A stretch of DNA of 64,000 bases from Chloroflexi bacterium GWB2_49_20 (lineage in GTDB: Bacteria > Chloroflexota > Anaerolineae > Anaerolineales > Villigracilaceae): assembly GCA_001796335.1 (NCBI GenBank), contig MGMF01000001.1, positions 248,001 to 312,000 of the forward strand, given 5' to 3'. The position numbers and the translations under genes were made by a program. This document shows positions 10,640 to 19,934 of the stretch, piece after piece. The number at the start of each line of letters is the position of its first letter. Positions within the stretch are counted from its first letter, which is position 1. Below the pieces are notes generated by a model that did no database searches, was not told the origin of the DNA, and saw nothing but the letters and a program-made list of their open reading frames with translations.

Positions 10640-11389
10640 CTACCACTCCAGGCCGCATTTCTTGAGTTGGTCCAGCAATTCCTGCGGGTCTTTTAGCCAC
10701 TGCCCCCATTTGCGTGAAATATGTTCTGTCCAAGAGTAATTCTCATATGTAAAAGTTTCTTCACGCTCCCCCTGGAGTTTGATCCTGGCTTTTTGTTTCT
10801 CATAATAACCCTGTGCCAGGTAACCTTCATCCATGGCTCGCATGGCTTCAGTCAACATCTCATCCGTGATCTTGTATTCGTCTTCAAATAAGGTAAAGGC
10901 CAGCGGATAGCGCGGGCGGGGCGGAAATTCCTCTGCCGGGTAACCCATGGTCAGCTGCACCAATGGAAAAACTCCATCAGGTAGTTTATATTCCTTTTTA
11001 ATGCGCTCCGCCCGGTAGGGGGTCGACCCCAGGAAGCAGCTCCCCAAACCCAGGCTCTCCCCGGCAGTGACCATGTTCTGAGCCATCAAGGAGGCATCCT
11101 GGATGCCGAAAAACAGCATTCCCAGGTCATTGGACACACGTTCCCAGCCGCGCCGACCCATGAACAGCTCCAACTTGTAAATATCGACACAGATGGTGAA
11201 CAACAAGGGAGCCCTAAAGGGGAGTTTTGCTTTGCGCGAGAGCAGCACACTGTAGAGTTGGGAGGCAAAGGGCGCTTGTTGTGCAGCGCGTATAAGCGAT
11301 TCGATGACCTCATCACCGGGTTTTTCCTGCGTATAGCGTCTCACCGATTTGTGATTGAGCATGGTTTCCAGGACCGGGTTCGTTTCCAT
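10640..11389 (-). CDS. Nitroreductase-family flavoprotein
   Basis: FMN-dependent nitroreductase-fold oxidoreductase of about 249 residues, similar to the NfrA/FRase I type that reduces nitro compounds or flavins with NAD(P)H. Family features are the N-terminal HKSVRRYT phosphate-binding segment, ESLIRAAQQAP, the central AQNMVTAGESLGLGSCFLG helix and LVQLTMGYPAEE. An in-frame GTG at 11410 would add seven residues, but the ATG at 11389 has GGAG about 9 nt upstream and the family starts right before the HxSVRxY element. Single-gene unit upstream of secA on the same strand; its physiological substrate is unknown. Confidence 0.85.
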   Translation of the reverse strand: METNPVLETMLNHKSVRRYTQEKPGDEVIESLIRAAQQAPFASQLYSVLLSRKAKLPFRAPLLFTICVDIYKLELFMGRRGWERVSNDLGMLFFGIQDASLMAQNMVTAGESLGLGSCFLGSTPYRAERIKKEYKLPDGVFPLVQLTMGYPAEEFPPRPRYPLAFTLFEDEYKITDEMLTEAMRAMDEGYLAQGYYEKQKARIKLQGEREETFTYENYSWTEHISRKWGQWLKDPQELLDQLKKCGLEW

Positions 11390-11607
11390 ATTTAAACTCC
11401 ATTTTTCCACTGAAATTGGTGAAATTCAAAACATGCATCCCAAAGGCAGCCATATATCTTAATCAACAAAAGACATTGCGAAGACATGATCCGAATCGCC
11501 GGGTTTATTGTACTATGATTGCAACGCGAAAATTGCATAAACAACCTGTGATCAAGCTAGAATCTGTCTCCCATTGCTCGTCAAATTATGGTAAAATCGC
11601 TCCGCCC

Positions 11608-11695
<88 letters not shown>

Positions 11696-11732
11696 TGTTT
11701 CTGGGTGAATTGGAACATTGATATTTGTATTT

Positions 11733-11821
11733 GGGGAGGTGCCAGAGTGGCCGATTGGGCTCGCCTGCTAAGTGAGTGCTGGGGTTAAACTCAGCCGCGG
11801 GTTCGAATCCCGCCCTCCCCG
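11733..11821 (+). tRNA. tRNA-Ser (anticodon GCT)
   Basis: An 89-nt class II tRNA, 38 nt after the other serine tRNA. Acceptor arms GGGGAGG and CCTCCCC pair, with discriminator G. The anticodon stem CTCGC/GTGAG encloses CTGCTAA, giving GCT. The bases CCA follow directly at 11822-11824, so CCA appears to be encoded. It shares a terminator with the upstream tRNA. Confidence 0.96.
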
Positions 11822-11832
11822 CCACATTAACG

Positions 11833-11864
11833 AAAGGCGCGTCTGAAAGGACGCGCTTTTTCTT
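11833..11864 (+). terminator. Intrinsic terminator of the tRNA-Ser pair
   Basis: A GC-rich stem, GCGCGTC (11837-11843) with GACGCGC (11850-11856), and a 6-nt loop followed by TTTTTCTTTT. It is placed right after tRNA-Ser(GCT). Confidence 0.9.
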
Positions 11865-11889
11865 TTAATTCGATGATGATTCATAAAGA

Positions 11890-11920
11890 GTCCCTAAGGG
11901 TTTTGAAAACCCTTAGGGAC
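11890..11920. repeat. 31-nt near-perfect palindrome
   Basis: Arms 11890-11904 and 11906-11920 are perfect complements (CCCTAAGGGTTTT type) around a single central base. There is no T-run on either strand, so it does not look like a terminator. It resembles dispersed extragenic palindromes; genome-wide copy number cannot be judged here. Confidence 0.7.
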
Positions 11921-11955
11921 TGGATCCCATGATTCTAAAAGTCTGGATTTAATCT

Positions 11956-13281
11956 TTACTTCCCCACTTGAAACCCATCCATGTACAGCTTGATCTCTGG
12001 CACGGCAGTAAGCTTCTCGTAGAAGAAGTTGTTAACCACATTGATCACCTCGGCACGCGCGGCTTCGGCTTCCGCGTTCAATTCCTGGTTGGTCTTCTGG
12101 CGGCTGAGAGTTTCACGCATGCGCAGCAACAAGCGCACGATCTCAGTCTCCTGCTCGCCTTCCAGTGCAGAGATCACTGACAGGATCAATTGGTCAGTCT
12201 GGGTCAGCATCTGATCACTGGTGATGGGTGAAGTCGGGTTGCAGCAATCCTCAATGGTGCGGATCAGTGACCAGACCTGGTAAAGCATGGAGGCAGGTTC
12301 ATCAAATAATTCCCGGATGAAACTCGCCTCACCATAGCGCCCGGTCAGGCGGAAGATATTGTACATACGCTTGGCTGCTTTGCCATAATTGACATGCTTG
12401 GTCAAATATTTGTTGACTTCCCCTTCCAATTGGCTGACATATTCATCCAGCGCATTTGCCGAAACGTGCTGGGCCAACTTGGAAAAGATGGGCACCGAAC
12501 TTGCTTCCAGATAGATCTCTTGAAAATATGGATCCAGGTAGCCATCCAGCGGAGTGATGGAGCCATCTGGAGCTTCCCAGGTCACATCCAGCATGTTACT
12601 GGCATTTGCCAGGCTGCCATGCACCGGGTCTGCAATGACCCAATCCAACTTGCACCAACCGGGTTCATCGGCAACCACATTCCAAACTACCACAATTATC
12701 TGTCCATCCGGCGTAAATCCATCAAACTGACCAGCCACTACCTCAGAAGCCGTCCAGGATATGGGCGTTCCTTTGCGGTTTAATTGACCATTTTTGACTG
12801 TATCAGCAGGGTACGAACCGAACTTGACCTCGATCAATTGGAAGGTGGTGCCTTTCATGGAATCAACCACCTTCGCATGCATGATCTCGGCCAGGGTGCG
12901 GCAAGCCTCAGCACGAGTGGGCGCCAGGATGTTGATGCGCTCAAAATAGTCACAATCACCTGGAAAAGTCTGGATTTTGGATTGAGCTGCAGAGCCCGAA
13001 AGGGCCAGGGCGGTTTCCACCCGACCAGGTTGATCGGCAAATTCCACCAGTTGGCCGATCTTGCGGAAATGCTCCAATTCATCCAGGCTGAAATCCAGCA
13101 TACTGACTTTATGGCCGAACACTCCCGTACGAGAGTCGTGCACCACGTTTTCCTGACCATCATTTGCAGCCAAGGCGGATAACCACTGCAACGCTTCTTC
13201 TTTATCCAATTCAACACCCAGTCGCCTGGCTGATTCAAGGATACGTTTTAAGTCTTTTGGGGGATTTTTGGATTTACCCAT
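11956..13281 (-). CDS. Conserved protein with possible nucleotidyltransferase-fold signature
   Basis: A 441-residue soluble protein with no signal peptide or membrane segment. I do not recognise its family name. Residues about 93-108 read GSAAQSKIQTFPGDCDYF, which fits the Pol-beta nucleotidyltransferase pattern GS-x(9-13)-DxD, and IEVKFG about 60 residues later could supply the third acidic position. The C-terminal half is helical and rich in charged residues. This functional reading is only a hypothesis. It is convergent with the tRNA-Ser pair and about 130 nt downstream of the exonuclease gene on the same strand. Confidence 0.5.
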   Translation of the reverse strand: MGKSKNPPKDLKRILESARRLGVELDKEEALQWLSALAANDGQENVVHDSRTGVFGHKVSMLDFSLDELEHFRKIGQLVEFADQPGRVETALALSGSAAQSKIQTFPGDCDYFERINILAPTRAEACRTLAEIMHAKVVDSMKGTTFQLIEVKFGSYPADTVKNGQLNRKGTPISWTASEVVAGQFDGFTPDGQIIVVVWNVVADEPGWCKLDWVIADPVHGSLANASNMLDVTWEAPDGSITPLDGYLDPYFQEIYLEASSVPIFSKLAQHVSANALDEYVSQLEGEVNKYLTKHVNYGKAAKRMYNIFRLTGRYGEASFIRELFDEPASMLYQVWSLIRTIEDCCNPTSPITSDQMLTQTDQLILSVISALEGEQETEIVRLLLRMRETLSRQKTNQELNAEAEAARAEVINVVNNFFYEKLTAVPEIKLYMDGFQVGK

Positions 13282-13410
13282 CTGTTACCTACTCCTTTAG
13301 AACAATCGGAGAAATGACACAACACACTAATGTGACACACCGTCGCGCTTGTTTGTTCTGGAAAGCAGGTTTGAATTATTATTCCACCTGCGGGATGTGT
13401 ATAAGGTAAC

Positions 13411-13980
13411 TTATTCAGATGTATTTTGAGCAGATTTAGCCAGCATTTTCTCAAAGATATTAGCCTGGTCGATGGCATCCTGCAGGGCGTTATGGCTGAG
13501 ATGATCAATGCTCCGATAACGCGGGCCAATATTTCGCATACTGGTCTGTGACCAGAGTACACCATCCAGCCCCATAAAGTAAGATTTTATATCCAGGGCA
13601 GCATGTCCAAAGGGATTATAACCCAGGTAACGCTGAAAGTAATCGTTAACAAACATCCAATCGAAGGGAGCATTAAAGGCCACAAATAGCGGGCGCTGAC
13701 CGGCGGGTACAACTTCCAGCAACCAATCTGCAAAATGCTGCATGGCAATTTTAGGTTCCACCCCACCTGCTGCCAGTTTTTCCATTGAAAGTTTACTGAT
13801 GTCAAGCGCCTCAGGCAGGGAACTATCCTTGTCTGGTTTTAGCTCGATATAAAATGTGTGCCTGGGCTCGGTAAGGGCGCAGGCACCTATGGAAAGCATG
13901 GCGTACTGGCTAGGGTTTGGTCCAGCAGTTTCAATATCAATTGATATATAGGTATCAATGAGTTCAGGGTCGCTTGGCAT
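13411..13980 (-). CDS. DEDDh 3'-5' exonuclease (DnaQ-like)
   Basis: Exonuclease-fold protein of about 189 residues. Motifs are DIET near the N-terminus (metal-binding Asp and Glu), FVAFNAPFDW with the second Asp, and HNALQDA with the catalytic His and last Asp. This is the DEDDh set of the RNase T / DnaQ group. A longer reading to 14073 would overlap the end of holA and add hydrophobic non-family residues, so I start at the ATG at 13980. Substrate (DNA proofreading, repair or RNA trimming) is unresolved. It lies just downstream of holA on the same strand. Confidence 0.85.
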   Translation of the reverse strand: MPSDPELIDTYISIDIETAGPNPSQYAMLSIGACALTEPRHTFYIELKPDKDSSLPEALDISKLSMEKLAAGGVEPKIAMQHFADWLLEVVPAGQRPLFVAFNAPFDWMFVNDYFQRYLGYNPFGHAALDIKSYFMGLDGVLWSQTSMRNIGPRYRSIDHLSHNALQDAIDQANIFEKMLAKSAQNTSE

Positions 13981-14029
13981 GGCAGGGATTATACTGTATT
14001 GAACTGGTTTAAATAAAATTCCAAAGATC

Positions 14030-15040
14030 TCACCCACATAGCTCAACCACCAGCATATCCAACGCCAGCTCAATGGTCGCCTGACCGGTTTTTATGCCTT
14101 CGTCCAATTCCAGCAAGCGATGATAAATTTCTTCCAGGCTTTTCAGGTCAAATCCACTGGCCTGATTCATTAGTTTACCCACCACAAATGGGTGCGCATG
14201 TAATTCCCGGGCAATGTCATCCTGCCCGCCGCCTCCGTCCATCACTTCACGCGCCTGTACCAACAGGCGGAATTGACGAATGACCATACCCCACAATGAA
14301 AAAGGGTCTTCATTTTGAACTAATTGTTGCAGAACATTCTGTGCCTTGCGGCCATTTTTATTACCAAGAGCATCCACCAGGGTAAATACATCCTGCTGGG
14401 CGCTGACAATGCTGACCTTTTCCACATCCTCCACAGTGACATTACGTTCAAAATCTACATATTCCAGCAGCTTGCCAATCTCCTGGACAGCAATCCGTGT
14501 ATTCTCCCCCACCATCTCTGCCAGTCGCGCTGCAGCGGCTGGATCAATCTTGATATGCTTCTTGTACGCCTCAGCCTGCTTCTTTGTTTCCCGGATGATC
14601 CAGCCGGGTAGATCCCTGCGACCCGGCATATTAAATTCCTGCGTCTGCACAGTGACCTTCCCGCCCTGTGCTTTTGCCAATTTTTGCAGCCATTCGTAAA
14701 AACTTTTGTTTTTATTGGCGGGCGAATCAAGATACTCCGCCAAAACCAGGGTTGTAGTGGGGGGTAAGGTTTCTATAAATGCAGATAACTTTTTAAGTTC
14801 TTTTGCTCCTTTATAAGCAGAATGAGGGTTTGCCAGGGTTACCAGCCTGCGTTCCGAAAGGAATGGAATGGCATTAGCTGCAGTATTTAAATCATTCATA
14901 TTCAGGTTGTGTCCATCCAGATGGGAGATATTCATCTCCGCAATGGATGGGTCCCCCATCGCGACGATCAATTTACGGATCGTCTGATCGATGGCAAACT
15001 CATCTGTGCCATAGAGAACAAGGACTGTCGGGGAATCCAT
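14030..15040 (-). CDS. holA: DNA polymerase III delta subunit
   Basis: Delta subunit of the clamp-loader complex (336 residues, usual length), which opens the beta clamp during DNA replication. The N-terminal domain begins VLVLYGTDEFAIDQTIRKLI, typical of HolA. The family middle and C-terminal segments DVFTLVDALGNKNGRKAQNVL and IRQFRLLVQARE are clear. As usual for delta, it has a P-loop-like fold without an active Walker motif. It sits between the exonuclease and a DUF6391-like gene on the same strand. Confidence 0.93.
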   Translation of the reverse strand: MDSPTVLVLYGTDEFAIDQTIRKLIVAMGDPSIAEMNISHLDGHNLNMNDLNTAANAIPFLSERRLVTLANPHSAYKGAKELKKLSAFIETLPPTTTLVLAEYLDSPANKNKSFYEWLQKLAKAQGGKVTVQTQEFNMPGRRDLPGWIIRETKKQAEAYKKHIKIDPAAAARLAEMVGENTRIAVQEIGKLLEYVDFERNVTVEDVEKVSIVSAQQDVFTLVDALGNKNGRKAQNVLQQLVQNEDPFSLWGMVIRQFRLLVQAREVMDGGGGQDDIARELHAHPFVVGKLMNQASGFDLKSLEEIYHRLLELDEGIKTGQATIELALDMLVVELCG

Positions 15041-15059
15041 TTAGACAGGGTACCCTGGT

Positions 15060-15563
15060 TCAATCGTTCGTGACAACGAGATGCAGGCAGAAATTTCCGA
15101 TTCTGACCGGGAATATATCCATTACCTTCAGGCCGCCAGGTTCACTGCTAGTGGTAATGCGTTCCTGAATAAGAAGTCCGAGTGGACGGGTATAGATGAA
15201 TGCCAATGTCACAAGGGAGATCACCAGAGGTAACCGGTCCAGTTTTTCGCGTCGATTTTTTGCACCACTCAAACTCAGCCATGCCAAAACTCCCGCCACT
15301 ATACCGGAGGTGGCATAGTTGGTGCCGCAGTTGGGATGCACAACCAACTGCCTTTCCCCATTTTGCAAGCGAATTAATGCCTGAAAAACAATTGAACGCA
15401 GGTCACCGGTATCCACCTTACCCAGCACAAAAAAACCTCCCGGGAAGGAAATACCAGCCAGCGCCAGGTTGGGTTGAAGGTTGCTGAGGAGGGTCAGGCT
15501 GGCATGTTCCAGTCCATGGTTGCGGCGGATGCGTGAAATGACAGGCAGATCAAGTATGCTCAT
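15060..15563 (-). CDS. DUF6391-like membrane protein
   Basis: A 167-residue protein with the conserved HGLEHASL element near residue 15, a GERQLVVHPNCGTNYA segment around 90-105 and two hydrophobic helices in the C-terminal half. This pattern matches my memory of the DUF6391 family common in Chloroflexota and cyanobacteria; the function is unknown. The conserved His, Glu and Cys could bind metal, which is inference. It is 20 nt upstream of holA on the same strand and probably cotranscribed with it. Confidence 0.65.
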   Translation of the reverse strand: MSILDLPVISRIRRNHGLEHASLTLLSNLQPNLALAGISFPGGFFVLGKVDTGDLRSIVFQALIRLQNGERQLVVHPNCGTNYATSGIVAGVLAWLSLSGAKNRREKLDRLPLVISLVTLAFIYTRPLGLLIQERITTSSEPGGLKVMDIFPVRIGNFCLHLVVTND

Positions 15564-15633
15564 GGTTTCTCCTTTTGAGTCTTACAGGATTATACCCGCA
15601 ATTAATAACTGAATTATTCAATGACAGGAAACA

Positions 15634-15666
15634 AAAAAACACAAGGCTTGTGACCCTGTGTTTTTT
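15634..15666 (-). terminator. Intrinsic terminator after the 15691-16410 gene
   Basis: A 10-bp stem of AAAAAACACA (15634-15643) with TGTGTTTTTT (15657-15666). Read on the minus strand the hairpin ends in a T-run. It lies 24 nt past the stop codon of the membrane-protein gene. Confidence 0.75.
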
Positions 15667-15690
15667 GAAATTTTTAGATCTGCAGTAAAG

Positions 15691-16410
15691 TTAATCAGCA
15701 GCGGCAGGCACAGACTCGACAGATTCGGTTTTCATGGGTGTGGTTGACCGCAAGAATCCGGCAAACAACAACAAAATCCCCAAAAATTCTCCAATATAGA
15801 GCGCACCAGGGAACTGTAAGCGGCTGAAAAATCCACCAAAAGCCGGCAGGGTGGCGCCTACAGCGATCAAGATATTGCCAATGGTACGGTGCAGAAGAAC
15901 CCGCTTGCGCCAGAAAATGAAAGCTGAATAAGCAGCTCCGCCCACCAGGGTTAAGGTGCCGTACATATTAAAGAACGGGGTCAGGACGCGCACACCCGGA
16001 CTGGTTATGGCACGACCGCTCAACTCACTGCCCGTATGTGTGCTGGCAGCCATCAAAGTCGGATCAAGCTGGGCAGTAAAAACTTTAAAAGCACCATAAA
16101 TAGAACCAAGGATCAAGATAACCAGAAGTATATTTGCCCACTTGCGTTTGGCCAGTAGATAAACTGTCCCCTGCCCCAGCCAGGCAGCTACCAGGATGGC
16201 TCCGAACAAATACCATAGACGGAAGACCAACGGGTTCCAACCAATGGCTCCATAATATGCCTCACTCAGACCACCGATTCCATAAAAGATGGTACCAATC
16301 CCCCAGATCAGCAGGTAGGTACCTTTTCGTTCCATGTAACGCTTTAGAACAAAGAAGGCGAATACAAAACTGACGATACCTGACAGCAAGGGCACAATTG
16401 AATTGAACAT
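15691..16410 (-). CDS. Seven-helix integral membrane protein, unknown
   Basis: About 239 residues with roughly seven hydrophobic helices (near 3-22, 31-50, 63-83, 91-110, 147-165, 175-195 and 203-222) and a short polar C-terminal tail. No family is recognised. An in-frame codon at 16473 would add 21 polar residues, but the ATG at 16410 is preceded by GGAGG at ideal spacing and starts directly into the first helix. It is followed by its own terminator and preceded by a tiny membrane-protein gene on the same strand. Confidence 0.7.
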   Translation of the reverse strand: MFNSIVPLLSGIVSFVFAFFVLKRYMERKGTYLLIWGIGTIFYGIGGLSEAYYGAIGWNPLVFRLWYLFGAILVAAWLGQGTVYLLAKRKWANILLVILILGSIYGAFKVFTAQLDPTLMAASTHTGSELSGRAITSPGVRVLTPFFNMYGTLTLVGGAAYSAFIFWRKRVLLHRTIGNILIAVGATLPAFGGFFSRLQFPGALYIGEFLGILLLFAGFLRSTTPMKTESVESVPAAAD

Positions 16411-16454
16411 ACATACCTCCAGAAGGAAATTTGGTTTATTGTTTATTTTTACAA

Positions 16455-16616
16455 CTAGACCGAGTTCGCCCACACACCCAGGGCAACCCCGAAGGTGATG
16501 ACCAGTAAAGTCAGGATCACCACCACGATAAAACCGATTGCGACCGGAATTAATTTTTCATATATTGCCGGGTATTGCCGGGTGGGAACTTTGGATTTGT
16601 TCATTTTTCCATTCAT
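16455..16616 (-). CDS. Small single-span membrane protein (about 53 aa)
   Basis: Reading MNGKMNKSKVPTRQYPAIYE and onward to a stop at 16455, it has a basic N-terminus and one hydrophobic helix of about 24 residues (IPVAIGFIVVVILTLLVITF). The start may be the ATG at 16616 or the one at 16604; the latter has GGAAAA just upstream. It lies 44 nt upstream of the seven-helix protein gene and may be its small partner. Function unknown; support is the clean membrane topology, the plausible start and the lack of any overlapping gene. Confidence 0.5.
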   Translation of the reverse strand: MNGKMNKSKVPTRQYPAIYEKLIPVAIGFIVVVILTLLVITFGVALGVWANSV

Positions 16617-16746
16617 ACTATTTTCTCGGTCTTTTTCTATTATTCTTCTTTAAGTATCCACTTTTAATTCGGGGAGATTGGGGAGTGAATGCGAGCTAAG
16701 CTTGATTTTACACTCCAACCCCTCACTTTTTCGAGTAGTAATTGCT

Positions 16747-17376
16747 TTAATGTATTTTCTGCTCGAATGACAGATAGGTTTCCAGCAAAGAGATCAAGAT
16801 CTGGTCAGTAAAAGTGTGTACTCTTTGGAGCATCTCGCTCCAGGCCGCACCGGATGGAATGCGTGCCTCCTGGTACACATCCACAATTGATTGCAGCAAA
16901 GCATTCCGAAAAAAAAGGAAAGCCCGGACTGCATCGACACTGTCAAGGTTGAAACTGCGTCCACGAGAGGCATACTCGTACCCAATGGAATGCGCCTCAG
17001 CCATGGCATCCTCCTCCTGGCAGACCAGATAATTTGACAAACCCTGCACCAATATTCTCCCACTCATCCGGTATTGCATCCGGGCATTATCATTTAATTT
17101 GTGATACCAGGGCTCAGATTCAAGACAATTTTCCTTGATCCGGAAATGCATGTTGCCGAGGGCATGCTGGATAACATTGGCTGGTACCAGGTTTTCAGTC
17201 TGGCGCGCCGTCTTGGCCCATAGTTCAACTTCTGTCCGCAGATAACGGCGATGATTACCTTGTGTGCGCTGAACCGGGATCTTGCCTTTATCAGACCACA
17301 AGCGCACTGTGCTGGGATGCACACCCAGCAATCCAGCCACCTGGCTTAGAGTCATCCAATTTTCATGTTCATTCAT
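16747..17376 (-). CDS. Excisionase/MerR-type helix-turn-helix regulator
   Basis: A 209-residue protein. Residues 7-55 (MTLSQVAGLLGVHPSTVRLW and then GNHRRYLRTEVELW) form the winged HTH of the excisionase/HTH_17 family, which binds DNA. The remaining 150 residues are helical and lack a known catalytic motif; they may be a sensor or dimerisation domain. It is transcribed alone, with an AT-rich promoter region (17377-17523) upstream. Its target is not evident. Confidence 0.75.
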   Translation of the reverse strand: MNEHENWMTLSQVAGLLGVHPSTVRLWSDKGKIPVQRTQGNHRRYLRTEVELWAKTARQTENLVPANVIQHALGNMHFRIKENCLESEPWYHKLNDNARMQYRMSGRILVQGLSNYLVCQEEDAMAEAHSIGYEYASRGRSFNLDSVDAVRAFLFFRNALLQSIVDVYQEARIPSGAAWSEMLQRVHTFTDQILISLLETYLSFEQKIH

Positions 17377-17523
17377 TGATATTTTTCCATCTCCGTAAAC
17401 GATTTTTCAACGATTCAATTAGTGCATCTATTGTGAAAAATCACTCTAAATTTATCACAACCAAATCTTGCGTCAATGTAGATTTATGCAGAATTTTAAT
17501 AGAGTTGCATTAGAAGAATATGA

Positions 17524-17563
17524 TAAAAAAAGTCCTCACAGGCAATGAATACCTGTGAGGACT
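17524..17563 (-). terminator. Intrinsic terminator of radA
   Basis: A perfect 12-bp stem (17531-17542 with 17552-17563, AGTCCTCACAGG type) and 9-nt loop. On the minus strand it is followed by a run of seven T (17524-17530). It lies directly after the radA stop. Confidence 0.93.
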
Positions 17564-17581
17564 GATGTGTTCGAATTCTTT

Positions 17582-19003
17582 TTAAGCTACTTTCCTGCCT
17601 TTGGGCAGGGGCTTGTCCAGGATCAGGGCAGCTTCCAACGCCTGGTAAAGCGAGCATGCCTCTATAATCTCAATCCCCCCCGGCCAGAGTTCACCCTTGC
17701 GTAGTCGTTTGGGCACCACCGCGGTCTTAAAGCCAAGCTTGGCTGCCTCACGTAAACGCACCGGCATTTGCCCGGGCATGCGTAATTCGCCCGCCAGTCC
17801 AATCTCACCGATCAGCACAGTATCCGCTTTGACCGGGACATCTTTCATAGACGAAGCCACTGCCGCAGCTATGGCGAGATCGGCTGCCGGTTCATCCACC
17901 TTCAAGCCGCTGACTACATTTACGAAGATATCCTGTTCAGCCAAACGCAGATTCATGCGTCGCGTCAACACTGCCGCGATCATCAGCACCCGGTTGATAT
18001 CCACCCCATTGGGAGTGCGGCGGGCATTGCCAAATTGGGTTGGACTGGTCAACCCCTGGATCTCCACCAGCAGGGGTCGCGTGCCTTCCATGGTGACGGC
18101 GATGGCAGACCCGGCTGTATTGATCATGCGCTCAGAAAGAAATGCCTCTGACGGATTGGTTACCTCCACCAGACCGCGTTCACTCATCTCAAACACGCCC
18201 ACTTCGGCAGTTGCGCCAAAGCGATTCTTGACCGAGCGCAGCAGCCGGTAAGCCTGGAAGCGGTCCCCTTCCAGGTACAGTACCGTGTCCACAATATGCT
18301 CAAGCACACGTGGACCGGCAATGACGCCTTCCTTGGTAACATGGCCAATAATGAATACCGAGACTCCTGATGTTTTGGCAAATTCACGCAAGCGCGAGGC
18401 GCTCTCTCGCACCTGTGAAACCGATCCGGCCGCAGACTCCAAAGCTGGCATATACACGGTTTGGATTGAATCAACGATCAATAACTGCGGGTGGGTTTCC
18501 TGCACATGCTCAAAGATGGTATCCAGGTTGGTTTCAGTGACCAAAAAAAGGTCATCTGCCAGGGATATTTTCCCGCCCGCCCCCACCAGGCGTAAGGCAC
18601 GCATTTTGATCTGGCGTTCAGATTCCTCTCCCGACACATACAAAACCCTTTGCCTGCCAGCCATTTCCAGCGCCATCTGCAGCATGAGCGTGGACTTTCC
18701 AATACCCGGGTCACCACCCACCAGGACGATCGAGCCAGGTACAATGCCCCCCCCCAGGACGCGCGCAAATTCACCTATTGGAACAGGGATGCGTTCTTCG
18801 GCATCTCCACTTACATCATTCAAACGACTGGCAGTGGAGCGCCCGCTCAGTCCGCGCGCTGCCCCTTTACCTGCCTGTGGTTCGGTCGCAATGACCTCTT
18901 CCACCATGCTGTTGAACTCACCACACTGGGGACAACGTCCCATATAACCGGCTGAGACCCGCCCACACTGCTGACAAACAAAATGACTTTGTGTTTTAGA
19001 CAT
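17582..19003 (-). CDS. radA: DNA repair protein RadA
   Basis: RadA (Sms), a RecA-like ATPase that promotes branch migration in homologous recombination (473 residues, usual length). It shows the N-terminal zinc finger CQQC...CPQC (residues 10-30), Walker A GGDPGIGKST, the RadA-specific KNRFGAT motif and a C-terminal Lon-like domain with LIGEIGLAGELR. It ends in a strong terminator and begins about 200 nt from the divergent gene at 19212. Confidence 0.97.
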   Translation of the reverse strand: MSKTQSHFVCQQCGRVSAGYMGRCPQCGEFNSMVEEVIATEPQAGKGAARGLSGRSTASRLNDVSGDAEERIPVPIGEFARVLGGGIVPGSIVLVGGDPGIGKSTLMLQMALEMAGRQRVLYVSGEESERQIKMRALRLVGAGGKISLADDLFLVTETNLDTIFEHVQETHPQLLIVDSIQTVYMPALESAAGSVSQVRESASRLREFAKTSGVSVFIIGHVTKEGVIAGPRVLEHIVDTVLYLEGDRFQAYRLLRSVKNRFGATAEVGVFEMSERGLVEVTNPSEAFLSERMINTAGSAIAVTMEGTRPLLVEIQGLTSPTQFGNARRTPNGVDINRVLMIAAVLTRRMNLRLAEQDIFVNVVSGLKVDEPAADLAIAAAVASSMKDVPVKADTVLIGEIGLAGELRMPGQMPVRLREAAKLGFKTAVVPKRLRKGELWPGGIEIIEACSLYQALEAALILDKPLPKGRKVA

Positions 19004-19211
19004 AGCAGTATTATACCTTCGGACAGGATTTTAGAATTTTATAATTAAAAAACCCCAAGGGGTATTGACGAGTATGCTATAGTTAATCATCATAATGCTC
19101 TATACCTTCTGGCCGGGAGACAACCTTATCCAAGGTATCATCTTCCCCATGCCAGCGAACTTTACTTTTTTAATTGATGGATGACCCATCTCGCAAATAG
19201 ATCAGGAGAGT

Positions 19212-19934
19212 ATGACTGCATCCAAAAACATGCTCATTGTTTTCATTCTTTTATTTACACCGATCCTCATATTGGGGATTGCCCTGCTGCTGACTCTCGT
19301 TCCATTGCCCCCACCGCTTCCAATGGCCGGGAGTCATGCCCGCAATCTGCTGGCAGCCATTCTGACCGGGATACTGGGGCTGGTCTGGGCAACCTCCCTG
19401 GTCATTTACCTGGTCGCTTCCTTTCTAATGGCTGGCCGGGCATTTGAATCTACATTTACATCCAGGGGGCTTACAGCCGGCAGTTATCTGGGTTTGGGAA
19501 GGCAGTATCAGGGCAGTATTGACGGGCGCCAGGTGGAGGCTCAATATTCACCAGGTCGGATGATACAGAATGGTTTGCTGAATATTCACATCCAGACCGA
19601 TACAAATCTACGAATGGCTGTTGGAGTGAATAGACCCTTGCTGGATTGCATCACCTGCCAGCAAGTGGAGGGCTCTTCATACGGTTTGGATGACATAAAT
19701 GTGTATGCCGAAGATATACCCTGGGCGCAAAACTTACTGGCTGAATCACCCAATGTTGAATTGATCAGGCGTTTAATGGATAAATCAGAAAAATTGGGAA
19801 TGCGTGAAATTTACATGCAGCCCGGAAGGATCTGGTTGCATGCCCGGCCATCTGCACAGTTTGATGCAAACTATGCTCAAATCTGGTTACAATTATTATT
19901 GGATCTTTCCAGGGCTATTGAGAAATCGCATTGA
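19212..19934 (+). CDS. Two-helix membrane-anchored protein, unknown
   Basis: A 240-residue protein with two hydrophobic segments at about residues 8-30 and 43-75, followed by a soluble domain. No family is recognised. The ATG at 19212 is preceded by AGGAGAG. Its 3' end overlaps the 3' end of the convergent dus gene by 20 nt, so read-through would produce antisense pairing. Confidence 0.65.
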   Translation: MTASKNMLIVFILLFTPILILGIALLLTLVPLPPPLPMAGSHARNLLAAILTGILGLVWATSLVIYLVASFLMAGRAFESTFTSRGLTAGSYLGLGRQYQGSIDGRQVEAQYSPGRMIQNGLLNIHIQTDTNLRMAVGVNRPLLDCITCQQVEGSSYGLDDINVYAEDIPWAQNLLAESPNVELIRRLMDKSEKLGMREIYMQPGRIWLHARPSAQFDANYAQIWLQLLLDLSRAIEKSH

